Shown piece after piece: positions 35,073-43,276 of a DNA stretch of 64,000 nucleotides. Every line of letters starts with the position of its first letter. The stretch's first letter is position 1. The DNA is taken from assembly GCF_004143485.2 (NCBI RefSeq), contig NZ_ML974130.1, positions 468,353 to 532,352 on the forward strand, in the 5' to 3' direction. The notes under the pieces were generated by a model, which was not told the origin of the DNA, did not search any database, and saw only the letters and a program-made list of their open reading frames with translations. The position numbers were made by a program, and so were the translations under genes. Source of the stretch: Halorussus amylolyticus. Its GTDB lineage: Archaea; Halobacteriota; Halobacteria; Halobacteriales; Haladaptataceae.

Positions 35073-36257
35073 ATGGAGTCGGGCACGCGTCGGGACTGGG
35101 TGGGCGTGCGAGCGTCCATCACGCTCACGTTCGCGGTGGCGGTGCTCTCGATAGCGACCGGCATCTCCAGCATCGGTCTCGCGGCCGGGACCGACCTGTT
35201 CGGCGACACGATTCCGGTGTGGGCACAGGAGACCGCGGGATTCACCGGCACGCTCACGGGCTTTCTGATGCTCGCCAGCGCGTTCGGCATGCGCCGACAC
35301 CTCCGAGCCGCGTGGTACTCGACCGCGCTTCTCCTCCCGCTGACCGCGGTGCAGGGCGTGGTCCAGTCCAGTCCCTACTCGGTGCCGCTGGTCGTCGTCT
35401 CGGCCGTGGCGTTCCCGGTCGTCGCGCTCGGCCGCCGCCACTTCGACCGCGAAGTCCAACTCTCGACCGCACAGCTCGCGGCGGTCACCGCGCTCGTCGG
35501 CGTCCTCGTCTACGGCACCATGGGAACCTACGCGCTCGCCGACCAGTTCAACGGGGTCGATACGCCGCTCGACGCGTTCTACTTCACGCTCGTTACCGCG
35601 AGCACCGTTGGCTACGGCGATGCCACCCCGGCCACTCAGACCGCCCGAGTGTTCGCGCTGTCGGTGGTCGTGGTCGGCACGGCCTCGTTCGCCATCGCGC
35701 TCGCGTCGCTGCTCGGCCCCGCAATCGAAGCCCGCCTCGCCTCCGCACTCGGAAAAATGACCGAAACACAACTCGAACTCCTCGAAAACCACGTCATCGT
35801 TCTCGGGCACGGCGACCTGACCGAACCGATTCTGTCGGAACTCCGCGACCGCACGCCGTTCGTCGTCGTCACGAACGACTCGGCGCGCGCCGCGGAGTTG
35901 ACCGACCGCGGAATGAACGTCCTGACCGCCGACCCGAGCGACGAGGAGACGCTCGAACGGGTCGGCATCGAGCGCGCGAGGGCGGTCCTCACGGCCACTA
36001 ACAACGACGCCGAGGACGCGCTCGCGGTGCTGACCGCGCGCCAACTCAATCCCGAAATTCGCATCGTGGCGGCCGCGACCGACCGCGAGAACGTGGACAA
36101 ACTCAAGCGGGCGGGAGCCGACACCGTCATCAGTCCGGCGACCATCGGCGGCCACCTGCTCGTGCGGTCGGCGCTCGGGAGCGACGAGATGGAGAGCATC
36201 GCCGACCGACTCACTGGGAAGTCGTCGGGGTCGCCTGAAAAGCCGGGGAGCGACTGA
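35073..36257 (+). CDS. Two-helix-pore K+ channel with RCK (TrkA-N) domain
   Basis: A 394-residue ion channel. Several N-terminal helices precede a pore helix and the K+ selectivity filter STVGYGDATP (filter about residues 178-183). A last helix leads to a cytoplasmic RCK domain (NHVIVLGHGDLTEPILSEL) that binds nucleotide or Ca2+ and gates the pore. The glycine motif of the Rossmann fold is atypical (GHGDL). It is divergent from the two TrkA-C-like membrane genes, and with trkH at the window's edge it adds to the K+ handling needed in salt-in cells. A near-palindrome follows its stop codon. Confidence 0.9.
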   Translation: MESGTRRDWVGVRASITLTFAVAVLSIATGISSIGLAAGTDLFGDTIPVWAQETAGFTGTLTGFLMLASAFGMRRHLRAAWYSTALLLPLTAVQGVVQSSPYSVPLVVVSAVAFPVVALGRRHFDREVQLSTAQLAAVTALVGVLVYGTMGTYALADQFNGVDTPLDAFYFTLVTASTVGYGDATPATQTARVFALSVVVVGTASFAIALASLLGPAIEARLASALGKMTETQLELLENHVIVLGHGDLTEPILSELRDRTPFVVVTNDSARAAELTDRGMNVLTADPSDEETLERVGIERARAVLTATNNDAEDALAVLTARQLNPEIRIVAAATDRENVDKLKRAGADTVISPATIGGHLLVRSALGSDEMESIADRLTGKSSGSPEKPGSD

Positions 36258-36264
36258 ACGAGAT

Positions 36265-36289
36265 TTCGGGGCGACGGCCGTCGCCCGAA
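36265..36289 (+). terminator. GC-rich hairpin after the K+ channel gene
   Basis: ttcggggcgacgg (36265-36277) pairs with ccgtcgcccgaa (36278-36289), leaving one unpaired G. It begins eight bases after the stop codon and runs directly into agtttattt, the probable TATA box of the next gene. It may end transcription or simply be an insulating palindrome; archaeal terminators do not need hairpins. Confidence 0.35.
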
Positions 36290-36321
36290 GTTTATTTGAC
36301 TGCCGTCACAGACTCTCCGAT

Positions 36322-36675
36322 ATGTCGAGGGATGTGCCGGAAATCCTCCTCAGCGGAATCCTCGCGTTCGTCGTGGGCTATCTGATTTGGCCTCCCCGAC
36401 GCGTGTACTGGACCGCGGTTTCCGACGTGGTTGGCGTGCCGGTCACGCTCCTGCTCGTCGCGGGCGTCTGCGTCGGTGTCGGCGTCGTCGTGTGTCTGTT
36501 CGCGTCGATTTCGCCGCGCAACTTCGCGGGCGGGGGGCTGGTCGCCTACCTCGTCGGAATGGTTCTCATCGAATCGATTCTGGTCCCCGACAGTCCGGTA
36601 CACCTGTTGCTGTACGGCGGCGTGTTGGTCTGTCTGGTAGTCGGCGTCGCCGCCTGTGAACCGTTCGCCTCCTGA
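36322..36675 (+). CDS. Haloarchaeal four-helix membrane protein
   Basis: A 117-residue protein made almost wholly of four hydrophobic helices (ILLSGILAFVVGYLIWPP; VVGVPVTLLLVAGVCVGVGV; LVAYLVGMVLIESIL; HLLLYGGVLVCLVVGVAAC). TATA-like tttattt at 36291-36297 makes the ATG leaderless. No recognised family; its place after the channel gene could be chance. Confidence 0.65.
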   Translation: MSRDVPEILLSGILAFVVGYLIWPPRRVYWTAVSDVVGVPVTLLLVAGVCVGVGVVVCLFASISPRNFAGGGLVAYLVGMVLIESILVPDSPVHLLLYGGVLVCLVVGVAACEPFAS

Positions 36676-36877
36676 CTTCGGTTCGGCGAGCGAATTTTCG
36701 GTGGCTGAATCGCTCGAACGTGCCGCGAAGATTGCGGATTCGCGACCAATCGCCTACCGCTCGTCGATACTCACCGAGATGTTCTTGGTTTGCAGATACG
36801 AATCGAGCGCTTCGAGTCCCTTCTCGCGGCCGCTACCGCTGACCGACCGACGCATCGGGAAGCCGTCGCGGTTCGAA

Positions 36878-37198
36878 TCACTTTTCGGCGATTTGCCAGT
36901 ACACGTACCGCTCTAGCAGCGACTCGGCGTTGTCGTGACCGCATTTCGGACAGTTCATCCCTGTTACGTCCTCGACACCGACCGGAAATGTGTACCCGCA
37001 CCCGGACTCGCAGGCTATCTCGTCGTATCTGTCGCCCAGTTCGGCGACCACGCCGTCGTGATGGTTCTGCTGCAGGTGGTCGCTCGCTCGCGTTTTCGCC
37101 CTGGCGACTGCCTCGGCCTCGACTTTCGAGTCACAGAACTCACAATCGAGCTGAAACACGCTATCTCGTGCCACCCCGTTCGACTTCGACGCTGCCAT
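36878..37198 (-). CDS. Zinc-binding protein with zinc-ribbon pairs
   Basis: A 106-residue protein with several metal knuckles: CEFC (about residues 19-22) with His41 and His46-47 (ASDHLQQNHHDG) suggests a C2H2-like finger; CESGCGYTF (about 63-71) and CPKCGH (about 83-88) suggest a zinc ribbon. It overlaps the HalOD1 gene upstream by 38 bases, so the two are translated from one transcript. Likely a regulatory or adaptor protein; exact family not recognised. Confidence 0.75.
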   Translation of the reverse strand: MAASKSNGVARDSVFQLDCEFCDSKVEAEAVARAKTRASDHLQQNHHDGVVAELGDRYDEIACESGCGYTFPVGVEDVTGMNCPKCGHDNAESLLERYVYWQIAEK

Positions 37199-37493
37199 CG
37201 CTCACGACCCGAACGTGCTTGCCGCCGTAATCGAATTCGACGGTGCCGCTCGTCCGGCGCGAGACGCCGTTTTCGAGCGGGGCGAACAGCGCGTTCAGCG
37301 CGTCGGTGTCGATGACCGAGTAGAGCGGTTTCAACTCCGCTCGGCCGGACTTCGCCCCCGGACTCACGGCCCGGACGACGGCCTCCGTAACCGTTTCACC
37401 CTCCTCTATGCGGTACGTCGTCTCCCCGTCTTTTTGTATCCCTTCGCCGCCACCTTTTGATGCTGTAATCTCTGCTGAATTTGAATGAGTCAT
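37161..37493 (-). CDS. HalOD1 output-domain protein
   Basis: A 110-residue stand-alone HalOD1 domain. Conserved features are LKPLYSVIDTDALNALFAPL and VEFDYGGKHVRVVSDGSVEV. HalOD1 domains occur as outputs of haloarchaeal signalling proteins and are thought to act in signal transduction. It lies between a bat-type regulator (upstream) and an overlapping zinc protein (downstream), all on the minus strand. Start Met at 37493 chosen because sequence upstream is not conserved-looking. Confidence 0.85.
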   Translation of the reverse strand: MTHSNSAEITASKGGGEGIQKDGETTYRIEEGETVTEAVVRAVSPGAKSGRAELKPLYSVIDTDALNALFAPLENGVSRRTSGTVEFDYGGKHVRVVSDGSVEVERGGTR

Positions 37494-37582
37494 TCGAACT
37501 ATCTCCACCGTACCGTACGGTTCTGAGTCGGTTGAGTCCCGAGACGGCGCATGCAGGCCTTTCAAAAGGGGGAGGATGTCTA

Positions 37583-38224
37583 TCAGTGAGCCAGCGTGTC
37601 TCCGAGGAGATTTTTGTACCCTCGGCGAAGCCTGTCGGTGAACGACTGTCGCGCGATACCGAGTTTCTCGGCCAACTCCGCGAGGTTCGTCTGCGGGGGC
37701 GTCTCGTAGTATCCCTCGTTGTACGCGAGAAGCAGGGCTTCTCGCTGTTCGGGCGTGAGACTGTACTGATTTGTGCCGTTTCGGCCCCCGACTGCGTGGA
37801 GGCGACTCAACTCGATGTCGATGTCGTGGGTCGTGCAGTACTGTTGGAACGCCGCGATTCGGTCGGTGTCCTCCGCGCGGAACTCGAAAATCCACTCCTC
37901 CTGCGTGCCGGTCGCCGACAGCAACGTGAGTTCCGCGTCCACGATACCGGTGAGGACGCCCTCGACGTTCGCGTCCCAGTTGGCGCGAAACAGCCCTTGC
38001 GTGCCGAGGTCGTCCACGACGGCGAACGACTGGAGCGCCCCCCGCGCTTCGAGCGTCTCCCGTACGCGCTCGACCGAAACGTTTCGGACCCAGAAGTACG
38101 GCAGAATCGCGTCTTCCGTGGGGACGACGCGCTCGATTTCGATAGTCACGTCCGGCAGACTCTCGAAGATGTGGCCCAGCGGGAAGTCGTCGGCCGGGAT
38201 GGAAAACTCGGCTATCGTAGCCAT
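37583..38224 (-). CDS. bat-type HTH transcriptional regulator
   Basis: A 213-residue regulator with the C-terminal HTH_10 (bacterio-opsin activator) domain: LTPEQREALLLAYNEGYYET, then LAELAEKLGIARQSFTDRLR as the helix-turn-helix. The N-terminal part (TIAEFSIPADDFPLGHIFES) matches the GAF/HTH-associated domain usual in this family. An alternative Met is two codons upstream. Its own operon with HalOD1 and zinc protein is a possible target. Confidence 0.92.
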   Translation of the reverse strand: MATIAEFSIPADDFPLGHIFESLPDVTIEIERVVPTEDAILPYFWVRNVSVERVRETLEARGALQSFAVVDDLGTQGLFRANWDANVEGVLTGIVDAELTLLSATGTQEEWIFEFRAEDTDRIAAFQQYCTTHDIDIELSRLHAVGGRNGTNQYSLTPEQREALLLAYNEGYYETPPQTNLAELAEKLGIARQSFTDRLRRGYKNLLGDTLAH

Positions 38225-38298
38225 GTGCACTTACAGCACGGGACGGAAATAATGGCCGTGCCTTATCAGTCAACGACGGTCGTGTCGCGAACGACCGA

Positions 38299-39030
38299 CT
38301 ACGCCGCGAGGTCCACCACGGCGTCGAGCGTGATTAGAATCGCGCGCTCGACGTTGTTCTTCGCCTTCTCGGGGAGTTCGTCGTCTTCGGTCTCGCCCTT
38401 CTGGGTCCCTGCCACGAGGTTGCCGTCCACGGTACAGATGGCTCCCGCGCGCATGCCCTTCCGGCGCGCGAGCGAGAACACCGCGGCGGCCTCCATCTCG
38501 ACCGAGAGAATGTTGGCGGCCTCCCAGTCGGCGACGTACTCGTCGGTCTCGGCGTAGAAGGCGTCGTCGCTCGCAATCGCGCCGACGTGAACGTCTTCGT
38601 CGTTGGCTTTCGCGGAGTCCACCAGCGCCGAGAGGACGCCGTAGTCGGGGACAGCGGGGTACTCGACGGCCTCGTAGCGCCTGCTCGTGCCCTCGTTTTT
38701 CGCCGCGCCGGTCGCGACTATCATGTCGCCGATTTCGATGTCGGACTGGAGCGCGCCGGTCGTCCCGACCCGAATCACGGTCTCGACGCCGACCGCGTGG
38801 AGTTCTTCGATTGCGATTGCGGCCGACGGGCAGCCGATTCCGGTCGAGCAGATGGTGAGGGGCGTGCCCTCGTACTCGGCGTTGACGACCTTGTACTCGC
38901 GGTTCTGCGCGACGACTTCGGAGTCGTCGCACAGGCCCGCGATGCGGTCCACGCGACCGGGGTCGCCGGGGATGAGCGCGATGTCGTTCACGTCGCCCTG
39001 CTCGACGAGAAGGTGGGGCTGTTTCGCCAT
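38299..39030 (-). CDS. Uridine/purine nucleoside phosphorylase
   Basis: A 243-residue phosphorylase of the PNP/UDP family, which splits a nucleoside with phosphate into base and ribose-1-phosphate. Marks include ALIPGDPGRVDRIAGL, STGIGCPSAAIAIEEL, VIRVGTTGALQ and the ribose-binding VEMEAAAVFSLAR. A PfkB kinase follows 0.7 kb away and a ribose-1,5-bisphosphate isomerase 4 kb away, so the product probably enters the pentose bisphosphate pathway. Uridine is the likelier substrate by resemblance to Udp; this is not certain. Confidence 0.92.
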   Translation of the reverse strand: MAKQPHLLVEQGDVNDIALIPGDPGRVDRIAGLCDDSEVVAQNREYKVVNAEYEGTPLTICSTGIGCPSAAIAIEELHAVGVETVIRVGTTGALQSDIEIGDMIVATGAAKNEGTSRRYEAVEYPAVPDYGVLSALVDSAKANDEDVHVGAIASDDAFYAETDEYVADWEAANILSVEMEAAAVFSLARRKGMRAGAICTVDGNLVAGTQKGETEDDELPEKAKNNVERAILITLDAVVDLAA

Positions 39031-39258
39031 ACCGGTCGATTCTCGCGAGAGGGAGAAAAAGCGTAGGGGTTCGCTGTGGGCGACTGTTCGGACAAGGGTG
39101 AGGGATGAGGCGATTGGAATTCGTGGTGGTCTCTGCCCGAATTCGACCGCCTCACCGAACTACCGAGTGAATCGAGGTAGCGCTTGTAGTGCGAGAAGCG
39201 ACACCGGAGCCACTGATGAAACGCAGTGATGACCGCGTCTTGTAACTCTTAATCGAAA

Positions 39259-39525
39259 TCACCACCCCAAAGGAGCAACGCCAGCCAATGCGATAAGGTA
39301 ATCAATCAGGAGAATTACCAGCACCTTGTACCGATTGTCGTCCATCCAGAGCCGAAAATCACGTGAGTAAAGCCTCAACACGCCAAAGGTGGTGATTACG
39401 AACAAGCCGGTTGCCGTGACCAGATTATTCCAGAGAATCATCCAGGCTCCGACCAGAAACGTGGCTACGGTAACAGTTATGACTGCTACTTTCCAGAAAC
39501 CACTGTCGCCATTGGTCCGGCCCAT
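39259..39525 (-). CDS. Small membrane protein in a lower-GC patch
   Basis: An 88-residue protein with about three hydrophobic helices (VAVITVTVATFLVGAWMIL; LVTATGLFVITTFGVLRLY; VLVILLIDYLIALAGVAPL). Codon use is more AT-rich than neighbouring genes, and the flanks (39526-39696) are AT-rich too, which suggests recent acquisition. Not recognised; could be an orphan gene. Confidence 0.5.
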   Translation of the reverse strand: MGRTNGDSGFWKVAVITVTVATFLVGAWMILWNNLVTATGLFVITTFGVLRLYSRDFRLWMDDNRYKVLVILLIDYLIALAGVAPLGW

Positions 39526-39696
39526 AAGGAGTTCGATGAATCGGTGAGTAATAAGAATTCCAATAGAATCTTTGTTGAAAATGAAATAAACGCCGACTGG
39601 AGTCCCACTATCCCAATCGTTCGCGCTCGTCAGTAGGGAACTGACGGGAGAATTGAACGGCCCGGGTATCGAGAAGTCCTGCTCGAACGCTGACCC

Positions 39697-40605
39697 CTAG
39701 AACTGCCCGTCGAGAAACGCCTGCACGTCCTCCCACGTCGGCGCGGTCCGCGCACCGTCCTCCATCGCCGCCAAGGCTCCACACGCGTTCGCGAACTCCA
39801 GCGCGCGCTCGTAGTCGGCGTCGGGGCCGACCGGGTTGTCCCCGCGCACGAGCACCGCCAGAAATCCGGCGGCGAAGGCGTCACCAGCGCCCGTCGTATC
39901 CACGGCTTCGGCGTCGAAACCGGGGTGGCTGTACGACCCGTCGGGGGTATCGACGCGCGCCCCGTCCTCGCCGTGCTTGATGACGACCACGCGACCGTGG
40001 AGTTCCGAGGCGGGCGCTTCGAGGTCGTCGTCCAGAATCGTCCGGGCCTCGCGGTCGTTGAGAAACACCACATCGGAGTGGGCCAGCGCGGCCGCGAAGT
40101 CGCGGTCGGCGAGTCGGCGGCCCGGGTCGAAGCTCACGGTCACGCCCGCCTCGGTCGCGACCCGGGCGAGTTCGGCCGCCGTGTCGGGCCGCTGGCTGGT
40201 GAGGTGGAGGTGGCGTGCACCCTCGACGTACTCGGGAGTCACGTCTGCTGGCGCGACCGCCTCGTTCGCGCCCTCGTTGCCGAGGACCATCACCTCGCCG
40301 CCCTCGTCCACGATGAGGTACTTCGTGGTGGTTTCGGCGTCCTCGACTTCGAGCAGGTGGGTGCAGTCCACGCCCGCGTCCCGGAGTTCCCGACGGGCGA
40401 GCAGACCGGTGTCGTCGTCGCCGACGCTCCCGACCAGCCCCGTCTCGAACTCCATTCCCGAGAGCGCGACTGCGACGTTGGCGGCGCTCCCGCCGCCGGA
40501 CCGGCGCTGGGAGTCGATGCGTGCTTCCCCGTCCGGGACAGGAAGCGCATCCACCCGGAGGGTCACGTCCCAGTTGACGTGCCCGGCGGTGACTACCTCG
40601 ACCAT
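39697..40605 (-). CDS. PfkB-family sugar/nucleoside kinase (possible ribose-1-phosphate kinase)
   Basis: A 302-residue ribokinase-fold kinase. Substrate loop SGGGSAANVAVALSGM, the lid GSVGDDDTG and the catalytic base motif DTTGAGDAFAAGF are intact. The general class covers ribose, fructose, nucleoside and ribose-1-phosphate kinases. Its position between a nucleoside phosphorylase and a ribose-1,5-bisphosphate isomerase makes ribose-1-phosphate kinase the best guess, as in the halophile pentose bisphosphate route. Start Met at 40605 (MVEVVTAGHVNWD). Confidence 0.88.
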   Translation of the reverse strand: MVEVVTAGHVNWDVTLRVDALPVPDGEARIDSQRRSGGGSAANVAVALSGMEFETGLVGSVGDDDTGLLARRELRDAGVDCTHLLEVEDAETTTKYLIVDEGGEVMVLGNEGANEAVAPADVTPEYVEGARHLHLTSQRPDTAAELARVATEAGVTVSFDPGRRLADRDFAAALAHSDVVFLNDREARTILDDDLEAPASELHGRVVVIKHGEDGARVDTPDGSYSHPGFDAEAVDTTGAGDAFAAGFLAVLVRGDNPVGPDADYERALEFANACGALAAMEDGARTAPTWEDVQAFLDGQF

Positions 40606-40793
40606 GACTCGCGGCGATGGGGGCGTTCGGAGAGCGACATACCGCCACGGTATGCACCCGCTCGTCAAAACGCTTGGGTCACCTTCGCGGGACAGATGTT
40701 TTTCCTCGTGTCGAGTTCGTCGTCCGGTCGTACTCGGCTGTTATCTTTGGAACCGTGTTTTTGATTTGCTCAGAGAACTGTCGAAGCGAGCGA

Positions 40794-41009
40794 CTCCCGG
40801 TACCTATGAAAACCGCACCGCACCGCGACCGCAGACCACACGCCTCCCCAACCGACTGCGTTTCTCGGTCGTCGTCGTCCGAGAGAGCTTTGCTCTCTCG
40901 TGATCACGAAAATCTTCGATTTTCGAACGACTTCGCTCCTCCCTGCGATACTCATCCCTCGCGCATCTCGGCGCACCCACGGGGGGTGCGCCAGCGCGCG
41001 CCGAGAGGT
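40794..41009 (+). repeat. Dispersed intergenic repeat family, copy B
   Basis: Starts ctcccggtacctatga (40794-40809), continues accgcaccgcaccgcgaccg and ccacacgcctccccaaccga, then ctcatccctcgcgcatctcg, a hairpin ggcgcaccc / gggtgcgcc, and agcgcgcgccgaga. Compared with copies A and C the spacing between the blocks is longer. It fills most of the 40606-41037 spacer, in which there is no gene. Confidence 0.8.
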
Positions 41010-41037
41010 CCGTGAAAATGCGCGAATCGCCGGTGAC

Positions 41038-41847
41038 TCATCCCGCAATCGCGAACAGGAGCAGATTGTGCGCGCCCGGCCCGAGTCCGATGGCCGCGAC
41101 CGCGAACAGTAGGATGAAGCCCTCTCGCGGGTCCTCGCGGACGAGGTCGGCGAACAGCACGACCACCAACTCCGCGATGACGAGCTTCACGAGGACGAAC
41201 AGCCACCCGACGCCGATAATTTCGGCGGTCGGCAGACTTCCGGCCGCGTCGAGGACGAGCCGGGAGACCGGCGTTCGCTCGCCGAAGCCGAGCACGTCCA
41301 CGCCGACCGCGGTCGAGACCGCGTCGAGCGCGTGGCCGAACAGCGCGAGGACGCCGACCGCGCCGGTCGTCGCGGCCACGCCGGGATAGACGCGCCGGGT
41401 CGCGAGCCAGAGCGCGAGCGCCAGCACGGACGCGACGGCGACGGCCACGCTCGGCCAGAACAGTTGGAGCTCCCCGACCTCGGCTCCCCGGACGAGCGCG
41501 TAGCCGACGACTGCGATGGTCGCTCCGAGACCGGTCGCGGCCAGCGTGCGCTCGACGTTCGCACCCGCGCGACTCGTCGCGAACCACACCGCGCCCGCGA
41601 CCACGAACGTCGTCAGGTAGACCGCTGGCGTGCCGAACAGCGGGCGGAGCGCCGTTGGCACCCAATCGACGACGTAGAGGACGTGGAGACTCGACCCGAC
41701 GAGCACCCACGGTGCGAGCGCGAGCGCGGTCCGTTCGGACACCGGTGGCTTCGCTCGGTAGAGCGCCGCGCCGACCACCGCCACCGCCGCGAGAAGCGCG
41801 AGGAGATACGGAAGCGCCGGGAGCGCGAACCCCTCTGGAAGTACCAT
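41038..41847 (-). CDS. DUF63 family membrane protein
   Basis: A 269-residue integral membrane protein with eight or so helices. It begins MVLPEGFALPALPYLLALLA and contains VYLTTFVVAGAVWFATSR, LALFGHALDAVSTAVGVDVL and FADLVREDPREGFILLFAVA. The HALDA and FADLVREDP segments are typical of archaeal DUF63. Function unknown. The Met at 41847 replaces a longer frame whose extra N-terminus is non-hydrophobic and not conserved. Confidence 0.88.
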   Translation of the reverse strand: MVLPEGFALPALPYLLALLAAVAVVGAALYRAKPPVSERTALALAPWVLVGSSLHVLYVVDWVPTALRPLFGTPAVYLTTFVVAGAVWFATSRAGANVERTLAATGLGATIAVVGYALVRGAEVGELQLFWPSVAVAVASVLALALWLATRRVYPGVAATTGAVGVLALFGHALDAVSTAVGVDVLGFGERTPVSRLVLDAAGSLPTAEIIGVGWLFVLVKLVIAELVVVLFADLVREDPREGFILLFAVAAIGLGPGAHNLLLFAIAG

Positions 41848-42005
41848 GCGCCAAACGGCGGAGCGCGGGGCCGAAAGGCTTGCGATTGGCCGTGAACCGT
41901 CCGCGAGCGAGGCCTCTACTCGGCTCTCCGTCGCGGCATCGACCGCCCCGAATCGGGCCGTGCGACTTAAACTGTTCACCGACTAGATGCGCCCGGGGGT
42001 TCCCA

Positions 42006-42422
42006 ATGAGTGAAACAGCAACGACAAGCGACACGACCGAGACGGGGAGTACCGGCGGCTGGATTTCGGCCATCGTCGCGCTCCTCGGCGGCTGGCTGGT
42101 GGTATCGGCGTTCGTCTTCGAACCGCCCGCCGCCAACTTCTGGAACGACATCATCGTCGGTGCCGCCATCGGCATCATCGCGGGCTACAACGCCATCAAG
42201 ACCGACGACTACGAGGCGGTCAGCACGGGGGCCGCGTCGCTGGTCGCGCTCCTCGGCCTGTGGATGGTCGTCGCGCCGTTCGTCTTCGAGACGCTGACCG
42301 AGACGGCGTTCTGGAGCGACGTAATCACCGGTGCGCTGGTCGCGGTCCTCGGCGGCTACAACGCGTATCAGTCGCGGTCGGCCCCGCGCCGTACCGCGAC
42401 TGCCGAGGCCGAGACTCGGTAG
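42006..42422 (+). CDS. SPW-repeat membrane protein
   Basis: A 138-residue protein with two related two-helix halves: GGWLVVSAFVFEPPAANFWN then DIIVGAAIGIIAGYNAI, and GLWMVVAPFVFETLTETAFW then SDVITGALVAVLGGYNAY. This tandem is the SPW repeat fold. Role unknown. The N-terminal Ser/Thr tail and the C-terminal Ala/Arg tail are probably disordered. A TATA-like gacttaaac near 41963-41971 lies upstream. Confidence 0.9.
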   Translation: MSETATTSDTTETGSTGGWISAIVALLGGWLVVSAFVFEPPAANFWNDIIVGAAIGIIAGYNAIKTDDYEAVSTGAASLVALLGLWMVVAPFVFETLTETAFWSDVITGALVAVLGGYNAYQSRSAPRRTATAEAETR

Positions 42423-43276
42423 CCCGACGACCGACTAAGCCGCCTTTTTTGCGCGACCACTCTATTTTATATTGCATTATGTAATTCACCAATCGGTTGG
42501 CCGACGAGCTACGGTTGGGGTTCGCCGTACGAGGACGGCCAACGACGGGGTTTCGCCGATTTCGAAGGTGCGTTGACATCCGACGGTACAGCCACCGCGA
42601 CGCCGAACGAATCGGCCAGCGGGACTGACCGCTGAAGCGTTCTCGACGGAAACGTCCCTGTGGGAGGTGAGTCGAGCGAGCGAAAATCACGCGAATCTGA
42701 TTATGGAGCATTTCCAAGTCGGTCAGAGTCACCGAGACGGGATCGGTTTCTGCGATTTCACGAAGCGGGTCTTCCGCGAGAGCGTCGCCGAATTGTTCGT
42801 CGCTATCGAAAATCCGAATGTCTGAGGCGTTCTGGAGGGGGTGTCGTCTCTCGTAGACTGAGTCGTGGCCGCTAGGCGACCGCAGATTTTCACCGCCCTT
42901 GTTTCGGACTATCACGGATTTGCACGGAGCCGTTGGTTCCCTGGACTGCGCACTGTCCTTTCGCTACATACTGGAAAGCAACTCACGTTGGGGTGGTTCG
43001 CGCGCGTAACAACTACTACTGGTCGAACTCGGGGAACTGTCAGAAGCAATATGACACCGTGACCATCTGTGAGTGCGAACGGTCGAACCGGAGTCCATTC
43101 GATGCGGAGTCGGTTCATTCGATGCGGAGTCGGTTTCGTCACCCGTGTCTTTCGACGGGGGATGACGACCTCGCGGGGGTAAATCTTCGAGCGCTATATC
43201 GAATCTCGGAATCGAACACACCCGGCCATTCTGCGCCACCCGTCCGTTTTTGCACCTACGACGCGTACGCCGAGCC
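42423..43276. other. 854-base region without a convincing gene
   Basis: No full-length gene is apparent. On the minus strand a stretch around 42840-42690 translates as NASDIRIFDSDEQFGDALAE ... VSVTLTDLEMLHNQI, which looks like natural protein and could be the remnant of a decayed regulator gene; it loses protein character beyond 42680. The first part (42450-42490) is AT-rich, and a perfect 20-base tandem repeat lies at 43096-43135. A degraded mobile or regulator locus is possible but unproven. Confidence 0.4.
43096..43135 (+). repeat. 20-base perfect tandem repeat, two units
   Basis: cattcgatgcggagtcggtt occurs at 43096-43115 and again immediately at 43116-43135. It lies 142 bases before the ribose-1,5-bisphosphate isomerase gene, so it might be a protein-binding site or a replication-slippage scar. 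Confidence 0.9.
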
